NCBI GenBank assembly: GCA_900753305.1
Contig: CAADYR010000035.1
Coordinates: 22,861 to 86,860, forward strand
Length of the DNA: 64,000 bases
Direction: 5' to 3'
From: Lachnospiraceae bacterium
Lineage (GTDB): Bacteria; Bacillota; Clostridia; Lachnospirales; Lachnospiraceae
Shown in pieces: positions 44,949-54,121 of this stretch (its first letter is position 1; each line of letters begins with the position of its first letter). The translations under genes and the position numbers were made by a program. The notes beneath the pieces are model-generated. The model had not been told where the DNA came from, did no database searches, and saw nothing but the letters and a program-made list of their open reading frames with translations.

Positions 44949-46715
44949 TTACATTCTCTCCGGTGCTGAGAATCCAAGAAGATCAATACATGTCTCCAGA
45001 ATATCTCTGGTCAGTACGAGCAGGCTGATGTAACCGGCCTTCTTCACCTCATCCTCTTCTGTCAGGATCTTGGTTTCATGGTAGAAACGGTTAAATGCAT
45101 TCGCCAGATCATAAATATATGCACAGATCTTATGTGGTGCTAATTCTTCATAGGCATTCTCTATGCTTGCATTGTACTTGGCAATCTCCATCATCAATGC
45201 TTTCTCACTGTCATTTACCGGAGTCTGGAATGCATTCTCATCGATAACAGCACCCGTTTCCTTATATTTAGCCAGAATGGACTTGATACGCACGATCGTA
45301 TACAGAATGTAAGGGCCTGTATCTCCTTCAAAAGAAGTAAATCTATCCATATCAAAGATATAATCCTTACTTGCCTGATTGGACAAATCGCCATACTTTA
45401 ATGCAGCAAGTGCTACGATTCTTGCTGTTTCTTTGGCTTCTGCTTCCTCTACTTCACGGTTATCGGTAATCTTGCGCAGCATTTCATCATTGATCTCCTG
45501 GATCAAAGTCTCCAGACGCATAACTCCACCGTCACGGGTCTTAAATGGCTTGCCATCCTTACCATTCATGGTACCAAAACCGATATGAACCAGCTTTGTC
45601 TCCGGTTTCACCAGCTTCGTCTTACGTGCACAGCGGAATACCTGCTCGAAGTACAGTTCCTGACGTTTATCTGTCAGATAAATAAGTTCGTCAGGGTGAT
45701 TCTGCTCCATACGCATCATAATAGTAGCCAGATCTGTTGTATTGTACAGGGAAGCTCCATCTGATTTTAAGATCATACATGGAGGTACTTCCTTGGTATC
45801 TGTCTCTTCCTTGACATCTACGACCAGAGCGCCATCACTGACATATGCATAGCCCTCTTTCTTCATATAATCTACCATACCAGGGATCAGATCATGTACA
45901 GTAGATTCACCATTCCACAGGTCGAATTCTACATTTAACTTCTCATAGTTTCTCTTCAGATCTGTTACAGATACGTTGATAATATGATCCCACAATGCGC
46001 GGTATCCTCTCACGCCACTCTGTAATTTATAAGTACATGCCATAGAATCCTCTTTGTACTGAGGATCTTCTTTGGAACGTTTACTTGCAAACGGATATAT
46101 CTCCTCCAGCTCTGCAATGGTAAATGGAGGCTCTGTCGGATATTCTCCTGTATAACTCTCGTCAAAATATACCAGATCCGGTTTACGGATATGAAGTTCG
46201 TTCATGATCAGACCCATTGGCTGTCCCCAGTCACCCAGATGAATATCACCTATGATATGATGTCCCATATATCTGACGATACGCTTGATACTCTCGCCAA
46301 TTACACCTGAACGCAGATGCCCTACATGGAGGGGCTTCGCTACATTAGGTCCGCCATAATCGATCACCATCTCCAGAGGCGTCTGTGCCTCTTCCAGACC
46401 AAATTTGTCAAATGTACGCATCTCTTTTACATAATTGCCTATAAATTCTCTGCTCAAAGTAAAATTCAAAAAGCCGGGTGCTACTGCATCCACCTTCTCA
46501 AATACCTGGCTGTCTGCCAGCTTCGCTGCCACATCATTTGCGATCATGATAGGAGCTTTCTTATATTTCTTGGCACCTGCCATGGCACCATTACACTGAT
46601 ATTCACATAGATCAGGCCTGTTAGAGATAGATACTTTACCAAGTTCTTTCTCATAGCCTGCTGCTTCAAAAGCCTGCATCACTTCTTCAGAAATTAAATC
46701 CAGAATCTTTTTCAT
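44949..46715 (-). CDS. argS: Arginyl-tRNA synthetase
   Basis: 588-residue class I synthetase that charges tRNA-Arg. The HIGH-type motif is HVGHLRSG within NVAKPLHVGH; the N-terminal Add-1 domain is recognisable (EYQCNGAMAGAKKYKK), and the C-terminal anticodon-binding DALR domain ends RDILETCIDLLGFSAPERM. The length fits the family. It precedes the FliB-like gene by three bases and probably shares a transcript with it. Confidence 0.96.
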   Translation of the reverse strand: MKKILDLISEEVMQAFEAAGYEKELGKVSISNRPDLCEYQCNGAMAGAKKYKKAPIMIANDVAAKLADSQVFEKVDAVAPGFLNFTLSREFIGNYVKEMRTFDKFGLEEAQTPLEMVIDYGGPNVAKPLHVGHLRSGVIGESIKRIVRYMGHHIIGDIHLGDWGQPMGLIMNELHIRKPDLVYFDESYTGEYPTEPPFTIAELEEIYPFASKRSKEDPQYKEDSMACTYKLQSGVRGYRALWDHIINVSVTDLKRNYEKLNVEFDLWNGESTVHDLIPGMVDYMKKEGYAYVSDGALVVDVKEETDTKEVPPCMILKSDGASLYNTTDLATIMMRMEQNHPDELIYLTDKRQELYFEQVFRCARKTKLVKPETKLVHIGFGTMNGKDGKPFKTRDGGVMRLETLIQEINDEMLRKITDNREVEEAEAKETARIVALAALKYGDLSNQASKDYIFDMDRFTSFEGDTGPYILYTIVRIKSILAKYKETGAVIDENAFQTPVNDSEKALMMEIAKYNASIENAYEELAPHKICAYIYDLANAFNRFYHETKILTEEDEVKKAGYISLLVLTRDILETCIDLLGFSAPERM

Positions 46716-46838
46716 TTCTTATCTTTATCCTTTCTTCCACTTACGAACACCATTCAAAATCATGTATAAATATACTTTCTATTGAATAGTTACCTTTTCT
46801 TATCATATATGCTTTTGAATCAGTGTGCAATAGATTTT

Positions 46839-47489
46839 TCAAGTTCTTTCCTTCTTCTGGCTCTCGCGTTCCATTTTGGAATAGATACAGCCACAATAAT
46901 CCTGTCTGTAAAGTTCATACTCCGCTGATAATTCTATAGAACGTTTATATCCATTCTTTTTCTTGAAATCTGATACAAGCCATGGTATATGGTATTCACC
47001 GGATAATCTTTCTCCGATTTCATTAAGTTTCGCTGCATTTTTAAGCGGACTGATCGTCAGCGTAGTCGTAAAATAATCTGCTCCCATGTCTGCTGCAAGC
47101 TGTGCAGTCTTTCTAAGGCGCAATTCATAACAGGCAAAACAACGTTCTCCACCTTCGTGACACTTTTCAAGACCTTTTGCAATTGCATAAAAAGCATCCG
47201 TATCATAATCTCCCTCGATCACTTCTATGGGATAGAAAATATTCTGCGCATTATATGCCGCTATCAGTCTCTTCTGTTCCGCCACACGCTTACGATATTC
47301 CTCTTCCATGGAAATATTGGGATTATAATAGAATACTGTAATTTTAAAATACTGCCTCAGATATTCCAGACAATAACTGCTGCATGGTGCACAACAGCTA
47401 TGAAGCAAAAGAGTCGGCATCTCACCTTTCTGTGTCAGTTGCTCTATGATCTTATCCAGTTCCTTCTGATAATTACGTACCTGATTCAT
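46839..47489 (-). CDS. queH: Epoxyqueuosine reductase QueH
   Basis: 216 residues. The conserved cysteines are CC at 32-33 and C36 in HSCCAPCSS, plus C117 and C120 in GGERCFACYELRL. QueH reduces epoxyqueuosine to queuosine in tRNA and replaces QueG in many Firmicutes. The middle segment TTTLTISPLKNAAKLNEIGE is also typical. It lies 23 bases downstream of the hybrid-kinase gene and may be co-transcribed with it, though function gives no obvious link. Confidence 0.92.
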   Translation of the reverse strand: MNQVRNYQKELDKIIEQLTQKGEMPTLLLHSCCAPCSSYCLEYLRQYFKITVFYYNPNISMEEEYRKRVAEQKRLIAAYNAQNIFYPIEVIEGDYDTDAFYAIAKGLEKCHEGGERCFACYELRLRKTAQLAADMGADYFTTTLTISPLKNAAKLNEIGERLSGEYHIPWLVSDFKKKNGYKRSIELSAEYELYRQDYCGCIYSKMERESQKKERT

Positions 47490-47512
47490 ATGATACTATT
47501 CCTCTTTTTCAT

Positions 47513-49795
47513 TCATTTGGATACATATTTATTTACCATTTCTGCCAGCAGACTGATATCAATTGGCTTTGACAGATGAACTGTCATACCTGCATTCATG
47601 GATTTCTGCACATCTTCTGAAAATGCATTTGCAGTCAATGCAACAATAGGTATCTGCCCCGCCCTTGGATGACTACTGCTTCGGATTGCCCTTGCAGCTT
47701 CATATCCATTCATGACGGGCATACGTATATCCATTAATATCATATCATATTCTTCCGGTTCAGAGTGTTCAAATTTCTCAACAACCTGTTTTCCATCTGT
47801 ATAGATATCACACTCTGCCCCCTCCCTGCGCAACAGATCACCTAATATTTCATAATTTAATTCATTATCCTCTGCACAAAGGAACCTGATTCCCTGTAAT
47901 CTCCTGTTCTTTCCGGTATTTTCCTTTTTATTGGTACTTTGTTCCTTTTTATTCGCAATTCTAAAGTCTAGTATGACTTCAAAACAACTTCCGCATCCTT
48001 GTGTGCTTTTTACATCTATACTGCCGCCCATCATATCTACCAGGTTCTTAACGATCGTCATCCCCAGTCCTGTTCCCTGTACAGCGTCGGTTTCCAACGT
48101 GTCTTCACGGCTGAAGGATTCATAAATTCTGCTTAAATATTCCTGACTCATACCAATTCCATTATCTTTTACCTGAAAACATAATTTGGCATATGACTGC
48201 GAAGACTGTCCTAATTCCCATACGTCCAGACTGACACATCCACCTTCAGGTGTATACTTGATCGCATTAGACAAAAGATTATTTAAAATCTGCAATATTC
48301 CGCCCTTGTCCCCCAAAAGCCATTCATGCTGTAATTCCTGTGCATTGACTCTGAAAGTATGTCCCTTGGCATCTGCCTGTGTGCGAAAACTCAGCTCTGT
48401 CTGATCCAGAAGTTCCGTAATGCTGAACACGGTCACATTCATATCAGCTTTACCACTTTCGATTTTGCTCATATCCAACACGTTATTGATAATTTCCAGA
48501 AGCTGCTGACCGGCTATTTTTATTTTTTGTGTATAATCCATAACCTTTCGAGGCGAATTTACATTAAATTCCAGTAAAGAAGCCAGTCCGATAATCGCAT
48601 TCATAGGTGTTCTGATATCATGGGACATATTAGCCAGAAAAGTACTTTTGGCGTGATTGGCGCTTTCTGCTGTCTTGAACGCAGTTCTGGCAGCACAGAC
48701 CGCATCGGACAAATCTGCATTCTTATGATCCAATTCCTCATTAATATGGGCAAGTTTGTCATTATTTCTTCTCTCTGCTTCCAATACTGTCCTGTGCTGT
48801 AATCCCACTGCATAAAAAATAACCAGTGCACTGGACATTACCACTACCCCGGCAAACATCAGCACAATCCTTACTGTAGAATTGACCAGCTTCACCGTAT
48901 TGGTCGCAACATACGAAGACGGTACCATAAACAGCAGGGTCCAGTCAGAGTTTTTCATCTGATATAGTACATAATAATATTCAACGTCATCAAAAACAGC
49001 ATTGGAATATGCAACACCATCCTCCTCAAGCCTTTTTTTAGTCTGTTCAAAGGAACTTCCGTGTAAATATTCCATATTCCCCAATACTGTGTAAGTATTG
49101 CATCCTTTTAGCAGTTCTCTTGACTGACTGTTAAAAAGTTTCACACCATTCCGGTCAATTACATATACTGTATTATTTCCATCATATGCAGAACATTCAA
49201 AATAGGGATTGAACTCCTCCATATCCTGCACAATCCCATAATATTTCAATATGATGTTGCCCTTTTCATCCGGTATGATCACGTTTTCGTTCAATCTGTT
49301 TAAGAATACGATTGCAGTCTTATTCGTAGTCATCGTATTAGAAACGAAACTGATCTTTTTCGGATCATTTATTAGATAATCCATTGGTCTGAAGGACCCC
49401 ATTAACCCATCCTGTGTATAATAGCGTCCCAGACTGTCCACCGCCATAAGCTTAAGATTTTTATTCTTCAGTTCTGCCAGTTTCGTCTGCTTCTGCATGA
49501 ACTGTAACAACTGTTCTTCACTTTGTACAACTGCTTCTTCTAAATGGTTGCTCTGCGCAGCCACCGTTTCCCATCTGTTCGCAACCACATCTTCCAGGCA
49601 GATAAATAACTGGGTTGTGACCTCCTGCATCTGACTAAGCCGTTCTTCATAGAGAATCTGGTCATTGTATCTACTATATTGTTGCAGGAAAATATACACA
49701 CATACAGATACAAAAACCAGGAATAAAGTCAGGATTCCCGCCGTATGTATCTGTCTTTTTTCCTCTATCGGCATATTTTTTATCAGATCATTCAT
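47513..49795 (-). CDS. Hybrid histidine kinase with extracellular sensor
   Basis: 760 residues. Two membrane helices (~15-38 and ~285-310) enclose a ~240-residue extracellular domain; then come a HisKA with ANMSHDIRTPMNAI, a HATPase (DNGIGMS, GTGLGMTIV) and a receiver with MILMDIRMPVMNG and KPID. The gene starts three bases after the stop of the solute-binding protein gene, so the two are almost certainly a sensory pair in which a binding protein presents ligand to the kinase. No HPt or output domain is fused. Confidence 0.9.
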   Translation of the reverse strand: MNDLIKNMPIEEKRQIHTAGILTLFLVFVSVCVYIFLQQYSRYNDQILYEERLSQMQEVTTQLFICLEDVVANRWETVAAQSNHLEEAVVQSEEQLLQFMQKQTKLAELKNKNLKLMAVDSLGRYYTQDGLMGSFRPMDYLINDPKKISFVSNTMTTNKTAIVFLNRLNENVIIPDEKGNIILKYYGIVQDMEEFNPYFECSAYDGNNTVYVIDRNGVKLFNSQSRELLKGCNTYTVLGNMEYLHGSSFEQTKKRLEEDGVAYSNAVFDDVEYYYVLYQMKNSDWTLLFMVPSSYVATNTVKLVNSTVRIVLMFAGVVVMSSALVIFYAVGLQHRTVLEAERRNNDKLAHINEELDHKNADLSDAVCAARTAFKTAESANHAKSTFLANMSHDIRTPMNAIIGLASLLEFNVNSPRKVMDYTQKIKIAGQQLLEIINNVLDMSKIESGKADMNVTVFSITELLDQTELSFRTQADAKGHTFRVNAQELQHEWLLGDKGGILQILNNLLSNAIKYTPEGGCVSLDVWELGQSSQSYAKLCFQVKDNGIGMSQEYLSRIYESFSREDTLETDAVQGTGLGMTIVKNLVDMMGGSIDVKSTQGCGSCFEVILDFRIANKKEQSTNKKENTGKNRRLQGIRFLCAEDNELNYEILGDLLRREGAECDIYTDGKQVVEKFEHSEPEEYDMILMDIRMPVMNGYEAARAIRSSSHPRAGQIPIVALTANAFSEDVQKSMNAGMTVHLSKPIDISLLAEMVNKYVSK

Positions 49796-49798
49796 TTG

Positions 49799-51583
49799 CT
49801 ATTCCTGCTCCCATACAATATCTTCTGTGGAAAAAGTATCATACTGGCTGAAAAAATCCTGCGCTGCCGTCAACCCTAAAATTCCTGTATCCGTAAGTTT
49901 TCCTTCCTGAGCAATCTCCTCAGTTACTCCGCAGACAGCAACCGTGTAAGTAACTGTATCTTGTATTTCAAATTCCTGTGGAGTCACCAGTTCATATGGG
50001 AATGTATTGCCATCGCCGTTCCGGTCATAGCCATCCTGCGCCAATTCCCTGATTCGTTGTCCGGTGAGCGTTACCGTCAGAATATTACCTCTCCAGCCTG
50101 TTGGAAGAATTGATGTGATCTCCTGATCAGTAAGCGGCAATGCAAATAAATCACCACTTACCCCTTCAAAATTCAGGTCTTCATCATCTGATAATTCATA
50201 CCATTTATTCTTGGAAATCAGAGCCATATCTGCGCCACTTGCTCTGGCAAAACAGATGCCTACTGCTCTGGCGCAGGCATCTGTATCCAGCTTCTCTGTA
50301 ATTATCGTATATCCCGCTGAGGTATTATCACTAAGCAAATGTTGATTATCATCGAATACATGTACTATGTCATCCAGAGTTGCCTCATTCTGTATATAAT
50401 CTATCACTTCATTTCCTACTGGTACAATTATGTTTTCCCAGCCTGAATAAATAAAAGGTGCCGTTTCCCCTTCATTAAGCTGGTCTTCGATCCGTGCATA
50501 ATATCCCTTACTGTTTACTTCATAATCTTTAAGAGAAAGCAGTGATGTATTGGCATAAGCACTGTTAAGTGCCTGCATTCCATCTACTGTAGACAGGACT
50601 TCCATGACATGGATCGCATCCTGCAGTTTCTGCTCATTTCCCGCATCTTCCAGATGCTTATTGAGTCCCATGTACCTTGAAACCTGCAAAATGAATGCAT
50701 TCTGTGTTCCGTCCGCCGACAGATATGGCATCAGTCCAAATTCATCTGTTGTTTCTTCTGTAGAGAAAGTATTGGCATTTCCTAACATAAAGAGCGTATC
50801 CCCTTGTGCCATCATAAGTCTGATTTCTTCGCTGCTCAGAGGATTTCCTTCATTATTCAACATTCCTACAGCCTTCCATTGCTCAAGGTCTGAAAGTGCC
50901 TCCAACACTTCCGGCGAATCTGCCATTCTCGTATTGCCCTCCAGAAAATCCTTCTGCCACTTACGTCCATCCGGAGTATTAAAATAACTGGTATCCAGAA
51001 TATTACACAAATATTGAAAACCATAACCGGGCAATTGAAGCTGTGTCAGCGCCAGCCTGTAACCTGCAGCCTCTACTTCAGGTGCTAATTTCTCCAGTTC
51101 CCGGAAAGATGACGGCAATTCCCAGCCATTTTGTTCCAAAAGAGTCTTATTATATGTAATGCCAATACAGTCATAATAGGTGGGTAACATGTAAATAGCC
51201 CCATGATCTGTTACTTCCCGCAGTCTTGCCTGCGCATAATGATCCGTAAATCCATAACCTGACATATCAATGAGTTTATCACTCACTTCATCACGCTCCG
51301 GTACGTAATAGGTTGCACAATAAATATCCGGCATATCTCCGACCCGCAACTGTGCCCTTACATAAGCCGTATAATTTTTACCACTATAGGGAATTACCTC
51401 AAGATTGATTTCAGGATATATTTTATGTACTTCATTAATGAAAGCACTCATATTTCTGAATGGGGACATGATAGTAATTGCTTCATGTGTATCGTCCGTC
51501 GTATGTTCTCTCTGTACACACACAAGCATTAATACCACAATCGCAATTACTATGATAAGACTGATTATTCGACTCTTTTTCGT
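49799..51583 (-). CDS. Solute-binding protein with a 5'-nucleotidase-C-like tail
   Basis: About 594 residues if translation starts at the ACG at 51583. That start gives a basic, hydrophobic signal peptide (KKSRIISLIIVIAIVVLMLV) with GAGGAGG seven bases upstream; no ATG, GTG or TTG matches as well (the first GTG, at 51538, falls inside the signal helix). Then a family-1 extracellular binding fold (~30-400). The C-terminal ~150 residues (SGADMALISKNKWYEL, GDLFALPL, NILTVTLTGQRIRELAQDGYDRN, NTFPYELVT) resemble the C-terminal domain of 5'-nucleotidases. It feeds directly into the hybrid kinase gene three bases downstream. Confidence 0.78.
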   Translation of the reverse strand, partial: TKKSRIISLIIVIAIVVLMLVCVQREHTTDDTHEAITIMSPFRNMSAFINEVHKIYPEINLEVIPYSGKNYTAYVRAQLRVGDMPDIYCATYYVPERDEVSDKLIDMSGYGFTDHYAQARLREVTDHGAIYMLPTYYDCIGITYNKTLLEQNGWELPSSFRELEKLAPEVEAAGYRLALTQLQLPGYGFQYLCNILDTSYFNTPDGRKWQKDFLEGNTRMADSPEVLEALSDLEQWKAVGMLNNEGNPLSSEEIRLMMAQGDTLFMLGNANTFSTEETTDEFGLMPYLSADGTQNAFILQVSRYMGLNKHLEDAGNEQKLQDAIHVMEVLSTVDGMQALNSAYANTSLLSLKDYEVNSKGYYARIEDQLNEGETAPFIYSGWENIIVPVGNEVIDYIQNEATLDDIVHVFDDNQHLLSDNTSAGYTIITEKLDTDACARAVGICFARASGADMALISKNKWYELSDDEDLNFEGVSGDLFALPLTDQEITSILPTGWRGNILTVTLTGQRIRELAQDGYDRNGDGNTFPYELVTPQEFEIQDTVTYTVAVCGVTEEIAQEGKLTDTGILGLTAAQDFFSQYDTFSTEDIVWEQE

Positions 51584-51689
51584 ATAGACTCCTCCTCATA
51601 TCTAAGCACATGCTTATATTACATAAGTTTATTATATTGAGTCTGCCGATTCTTGTCAATTATTATGTTAACTTCTTATAAAATATCGT

Positions 51690-52172
51690 TTACAATTCTC
51701 TCTCCATGCAAATAAATTCTTTTTCGAAAAGACTACATTCTCCTACTTTCTGAAAATCTAATGCTGTATAGCAGGCAATTGCCCCTGTATGACCTTTTCT
51801 CACCAGAATATGAACACCCTTTTTACCCTGTTTTTTTAGAATGTCAAAGGCATATCTCATCATTTCTTTGGCGATTCCCTGATTCTGCATGTCTTCTCTC
51901 ACACATAATCTTGCCAGTTCACCTGCCGGTGCTATATTCTCATTCCACACAGAAAGGCTATCCACCTCTTTGTCCTCATCAATTGAAATGGCAGCTACGA
52001 TTTCTTCCTTACTGTTTTTCATAATAAACAGGGCATCTCTCGAAAGATCGAACTCTATAGTTTCCTCATTTGGATAATATTCGTTCCAGTCTGCCGGTCC
52101 GTACAATCTCGACCTGTACAGATTCAGTATCTCTTCTTTGTCTGCCCCAGCGGCTCTCTGAATTGTATACAT
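51690..52172 (-). CDS. GNAT-family N-acetyltransferase
   Basis: 160 residues with the acetyl-CoA motif REDMQNQGIAKEMMRYAFDIL and preceding strand ELARLCVR, followed by HILVRKGHTGAIACYTALDF near the C-terminus. Such enzymes acetylate small molecules or protein N-termini; the substrate is not predictable. It is a single gene transcribed toward the solute-binding gene, with no evident partner. Confidence 0.87.
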   Translation of the reverse strand: MYTIQRAAGADKEEILNLYRSRLYGPADWNEYYPNEETIEFDLSRDALFIMKNSKEEIVAAISIDEDKEVDSLSVWNENIAPAGELARLCVREDMQNQGIAKEMMRYAFDILKKQGKKGVHILVRKGHTGAIACYTALDFQKVGECSLFEKEFICMEREL

Positions 52173-52200
52173 TCTATATATCTCTCCTGTTAATTATTTT

Positions 52201-52403
52201 CTAGCACACCTTAATAAATTTCAGCTTCTGTCCACAGAATCTGGCGATAAATCCAACCAGCAGAGCTGCTATAATGGCACCTTCTCTGACACCATTTAAC
52301 TGCCCGGCAAAGACAAAGGACTCGCCTTAGTGATCAGACTGACTCCCAATGCATTTACAAATAATCCTACCAAAAATAACAGATACCTTTTTAACTTATT
52401 CAC
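52201..52403 (-). pseudogene. YczE-like membrane protein remnant with internal deletion
   Basis: A GTG-started frame (KLKRYLLFLVGLFVNALGVS, LITKAS) matches the N-terminus of YczE/YyaS-type integral membrane proteins and stops near 52296. A second frame right after it (LNGVREGAIIAALLVGFIA, then KFIKVC and stop at 52201) matches the C-terminus of the same family. Roughly the middle 130 or more residues are gone. The start also overlaps the stop of a truncated MarR gene, so two neighbouring genes were damaged. Confidence 0.7.
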
Positions 52404-52593
52404 ATCCACTGGCAATTTCTTTCTGGTTGCTGCCATCGTGTTCCTTCAAATAGTCAAGTACCTTGGGTTGTCCTATCGTAAGCCCCGTGTTCTTTAACTG
52501 TTCCATGATTCGATGCTGCACAAGCATATGATTCGCCATGATCAGATAATGCAGGGAATCATCCATATCTCCACTATACCCTTCCTGTATCAT
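52396..52593 (-). pseudogene. MarR-family regulator, N-terminal remnant
   Basis: 65 residues: HYLIMANHMLVQHRIMEQL, LTIGQPKVLDYLKEHDGS and NQKEIASGC, the dimerisation helix and first half of a MarR winged helix. The recognition helix and wing are missing; the frame ends exactly where the YczE-like start begins. MarR and YczE genes commonly sit together in this order in Clostridia, so a deletion has probably fused what was an operon. Confidence 0.75.
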
Positions 52594-52669
52594 TTATACG
52601 CAAAAATAGCTATAATTCAAGCAGTCCGAATTATAACTATTTTAATTAATTATGTCAAGTTAATAATTA

Positions 52670-53803
52670 TTATCTGGTTAAAATATACCCGTGAAGCATA
52701 TCATATACACATTCTTTTATATTTAATGCCGTTTTTTTTGACTTCACAGCATTTAATCCTATCTTCTTTGCCACACTCAAAAGGTCATCTATCCCCGGAT
52801 CTATGCCATTTCCGTTTACAGTAGTAGCATGTTCTCCACCTAAAGAATTACTGTAAGTAAGATCATATGCTGGTGATAATATCCATCTCTTTTCTGATTG
52901 GTTATATAGAAATGTAAAATTTTTAGAATGATCGTCCCTATTATGTGCAAATACATTAAAACACATCAGTTTATAAAGTTTTTCACATTCTTCCATTGAT
53001 TTCGTGAGCTGAAGCGTTAGCTTCATAAGGATATCATAATCAAGATTAGGAATCCTGTGGGAAGTTTCCAACAGACCTGATGCCGAAACCATATGAACTT
53101 TTCCATTTTCTTCACTGTTTATACGGTCAAATCTTCTTGTGCCAAAATATCCCTGAGTACGATCCGATGAGAAAAGCCTTACTTCTTCAATATCAAGTCC
53201 ACATTCTTTTGCACATATGGCATAGTCATATTCCTGCTTACCAATATCTCGGCTATCATCCGAAGATGGAAACTTGATAATCCAGTCCTCCCCATCTACT
53301 TTTGTCAATATTTTAGGTCTTGCTCCACCAGAAGAACCACCCTTGGCAAACAGGTAATCCAAATTATCATAGGTCTCTGTATTTAAAATACGTTCACATT
53401 CTACAGCAATTTCATCTAACCTTTTTTCTTCCATGGTATCCGCGATAGATATTACAGGTTGATAAGTAAGTGCCCCCATACCTGATGAGCCTACTATTGC
53501 AAGTCTGTCCAGACTTCCCACTTCATACGGATTTATCCCATTTCTACGCATCAGTCTATCTACCAGTAATCTTCCCCATCCATCAGGCAGACTATCCGCA
53601 AACACTCCGAAAATGCCATCAAAGGGATCCATTTTCGGTATAAACACCTTTTTCTCCAACGGCAATGAAAAAGGGCTGATCGAAAAGCCATCTGCAATCC
53701 AGTCATTATCATATTCAAATAACGCCAAACGATTCTGATATAAAGCCATTGTTCCTACGCGGGCATCATGATAATAAACCTCCAGTTTATTTATCCTGTT
53801 CAT
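52670..53803 (-). CDS. hipA: HipA-type toxin kinase
   Basis: 377 residues. N-terminal HipA-N1 region (YYHDARVGTMALYQNRLALFEY), then the kinase-like core: glycine loop AKGGSSGGARPK, WIIKFPSS with the ATP lysine, and the catalytic FNVFAHNRDDHSKNF with DYDLTYSNS-type metal site AYDLTYS. HipA kinases phosphorylate and inactivate aminoacyl-tRNA synthetases or related targets; the antitoxin HipB precedes it, overlapping by 17 bases. It is somewhat shorter than E. coli HipA but appears complete. Confidence 0.9.
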   Translation of the reverse strand: MNRINKLEVYYHDARVGTMALYQNRLALFEYDNDWIADGFSISPFSLPLEKKVFIPKMDPFDGIFGVFADSLPDGWGRLLVDRLMRRNGINPYEVGSLDRLAIVGSSGMGALTYQPVISIADTMEEKRLDEIAVECERILNTETYDNLDYLFAKGGSSGGARPKILTKVDGEDWIIKFPSSDDSRDIGKQEYDYAICAKECGLDIEEVRLFSSDRTQGYFGTRRFDRINSEENGKVHMVSASGLLETSHRIPNLDYDILMKLTLQLTKSMEECEKLYKLMCFNVFAHNRDDHSKNFTFLYNQSEKRWILSPAYDLTYSNSLGGEHATTVNGNGIDPGIDDLLSVAKKIGLNAVKSKKTALNIKECVYDMLHGYILTR

Positions 53804-54068
53804 TGATTACCTCCTCTATTGACTGAAATGGCACTGAATCAAATAGAGTTTCCAACTCTTCCTCCACTTCAAGAGCTATTGCAAGTTTTGTCAAAGATTG
53901 AAGTGAAATTTCACCAATTTGCTCAAATCTTTTGATCGAACCCAGACTAACTCCTGATTTTGCTGCCAAACCTTTTTGCGTAATCTTTTTCCGCTTTCGT
54001 AACCTTACCATCCTATTGGCAATATCATTATTAATTTCGTTCCATGTTTTTTGATATAAGTTAATCAT
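53787..54068 (-). CDS. hipB: HipB-type antitoxin (Xre HTH)
   Basis: 93 residues with a Cro/CI-type helix-turn-helix (KKITQKGLAAKSGVSLGSIKRFEQIGE) and an acidic C-terminal tail. It is the first gene of the toxin-antitoxin operon and overlaps hipA. Two identical-type palindromes flank the operon promoter upstream, as expected for autoregulation by the HipBA complex. Confidence 0.9.
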   Translation of the reverse strand: MINLYQKTWNEINNDIANRMVRLRKRKKITQKGLAAKSGVSLGSIKRFEQIGEISLQSLTKLAIALEVEEELETLFDSVPFQSIEEVINEQDK

Positions 54069-54069
54069 G

Positions 54070-54121
54070 CTAATATTTTAGCACTTTTTTCAGTTTTTAT
54101 CAAGAAAGGCTAAAATATTAG
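54070..54121 (-). promoter_or_regulatory. hipBA promoter flanked by twin operators
   Basis: CTAATATTTTAGC at 54070-54082 and its exact reverse complement at 54109-54121 bracket a minus-strand promoter: TTGATA near 54096-54101 and TAAAAT near 54073-54078, 17 bases apart. Each site is itself a palindrome of the form GCTAA-N4-TTAGC, so there are two operators, one on the -10 and one upstream of the -35. The upstream operator overlaps the end of bioB. Confidence 0.78.
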
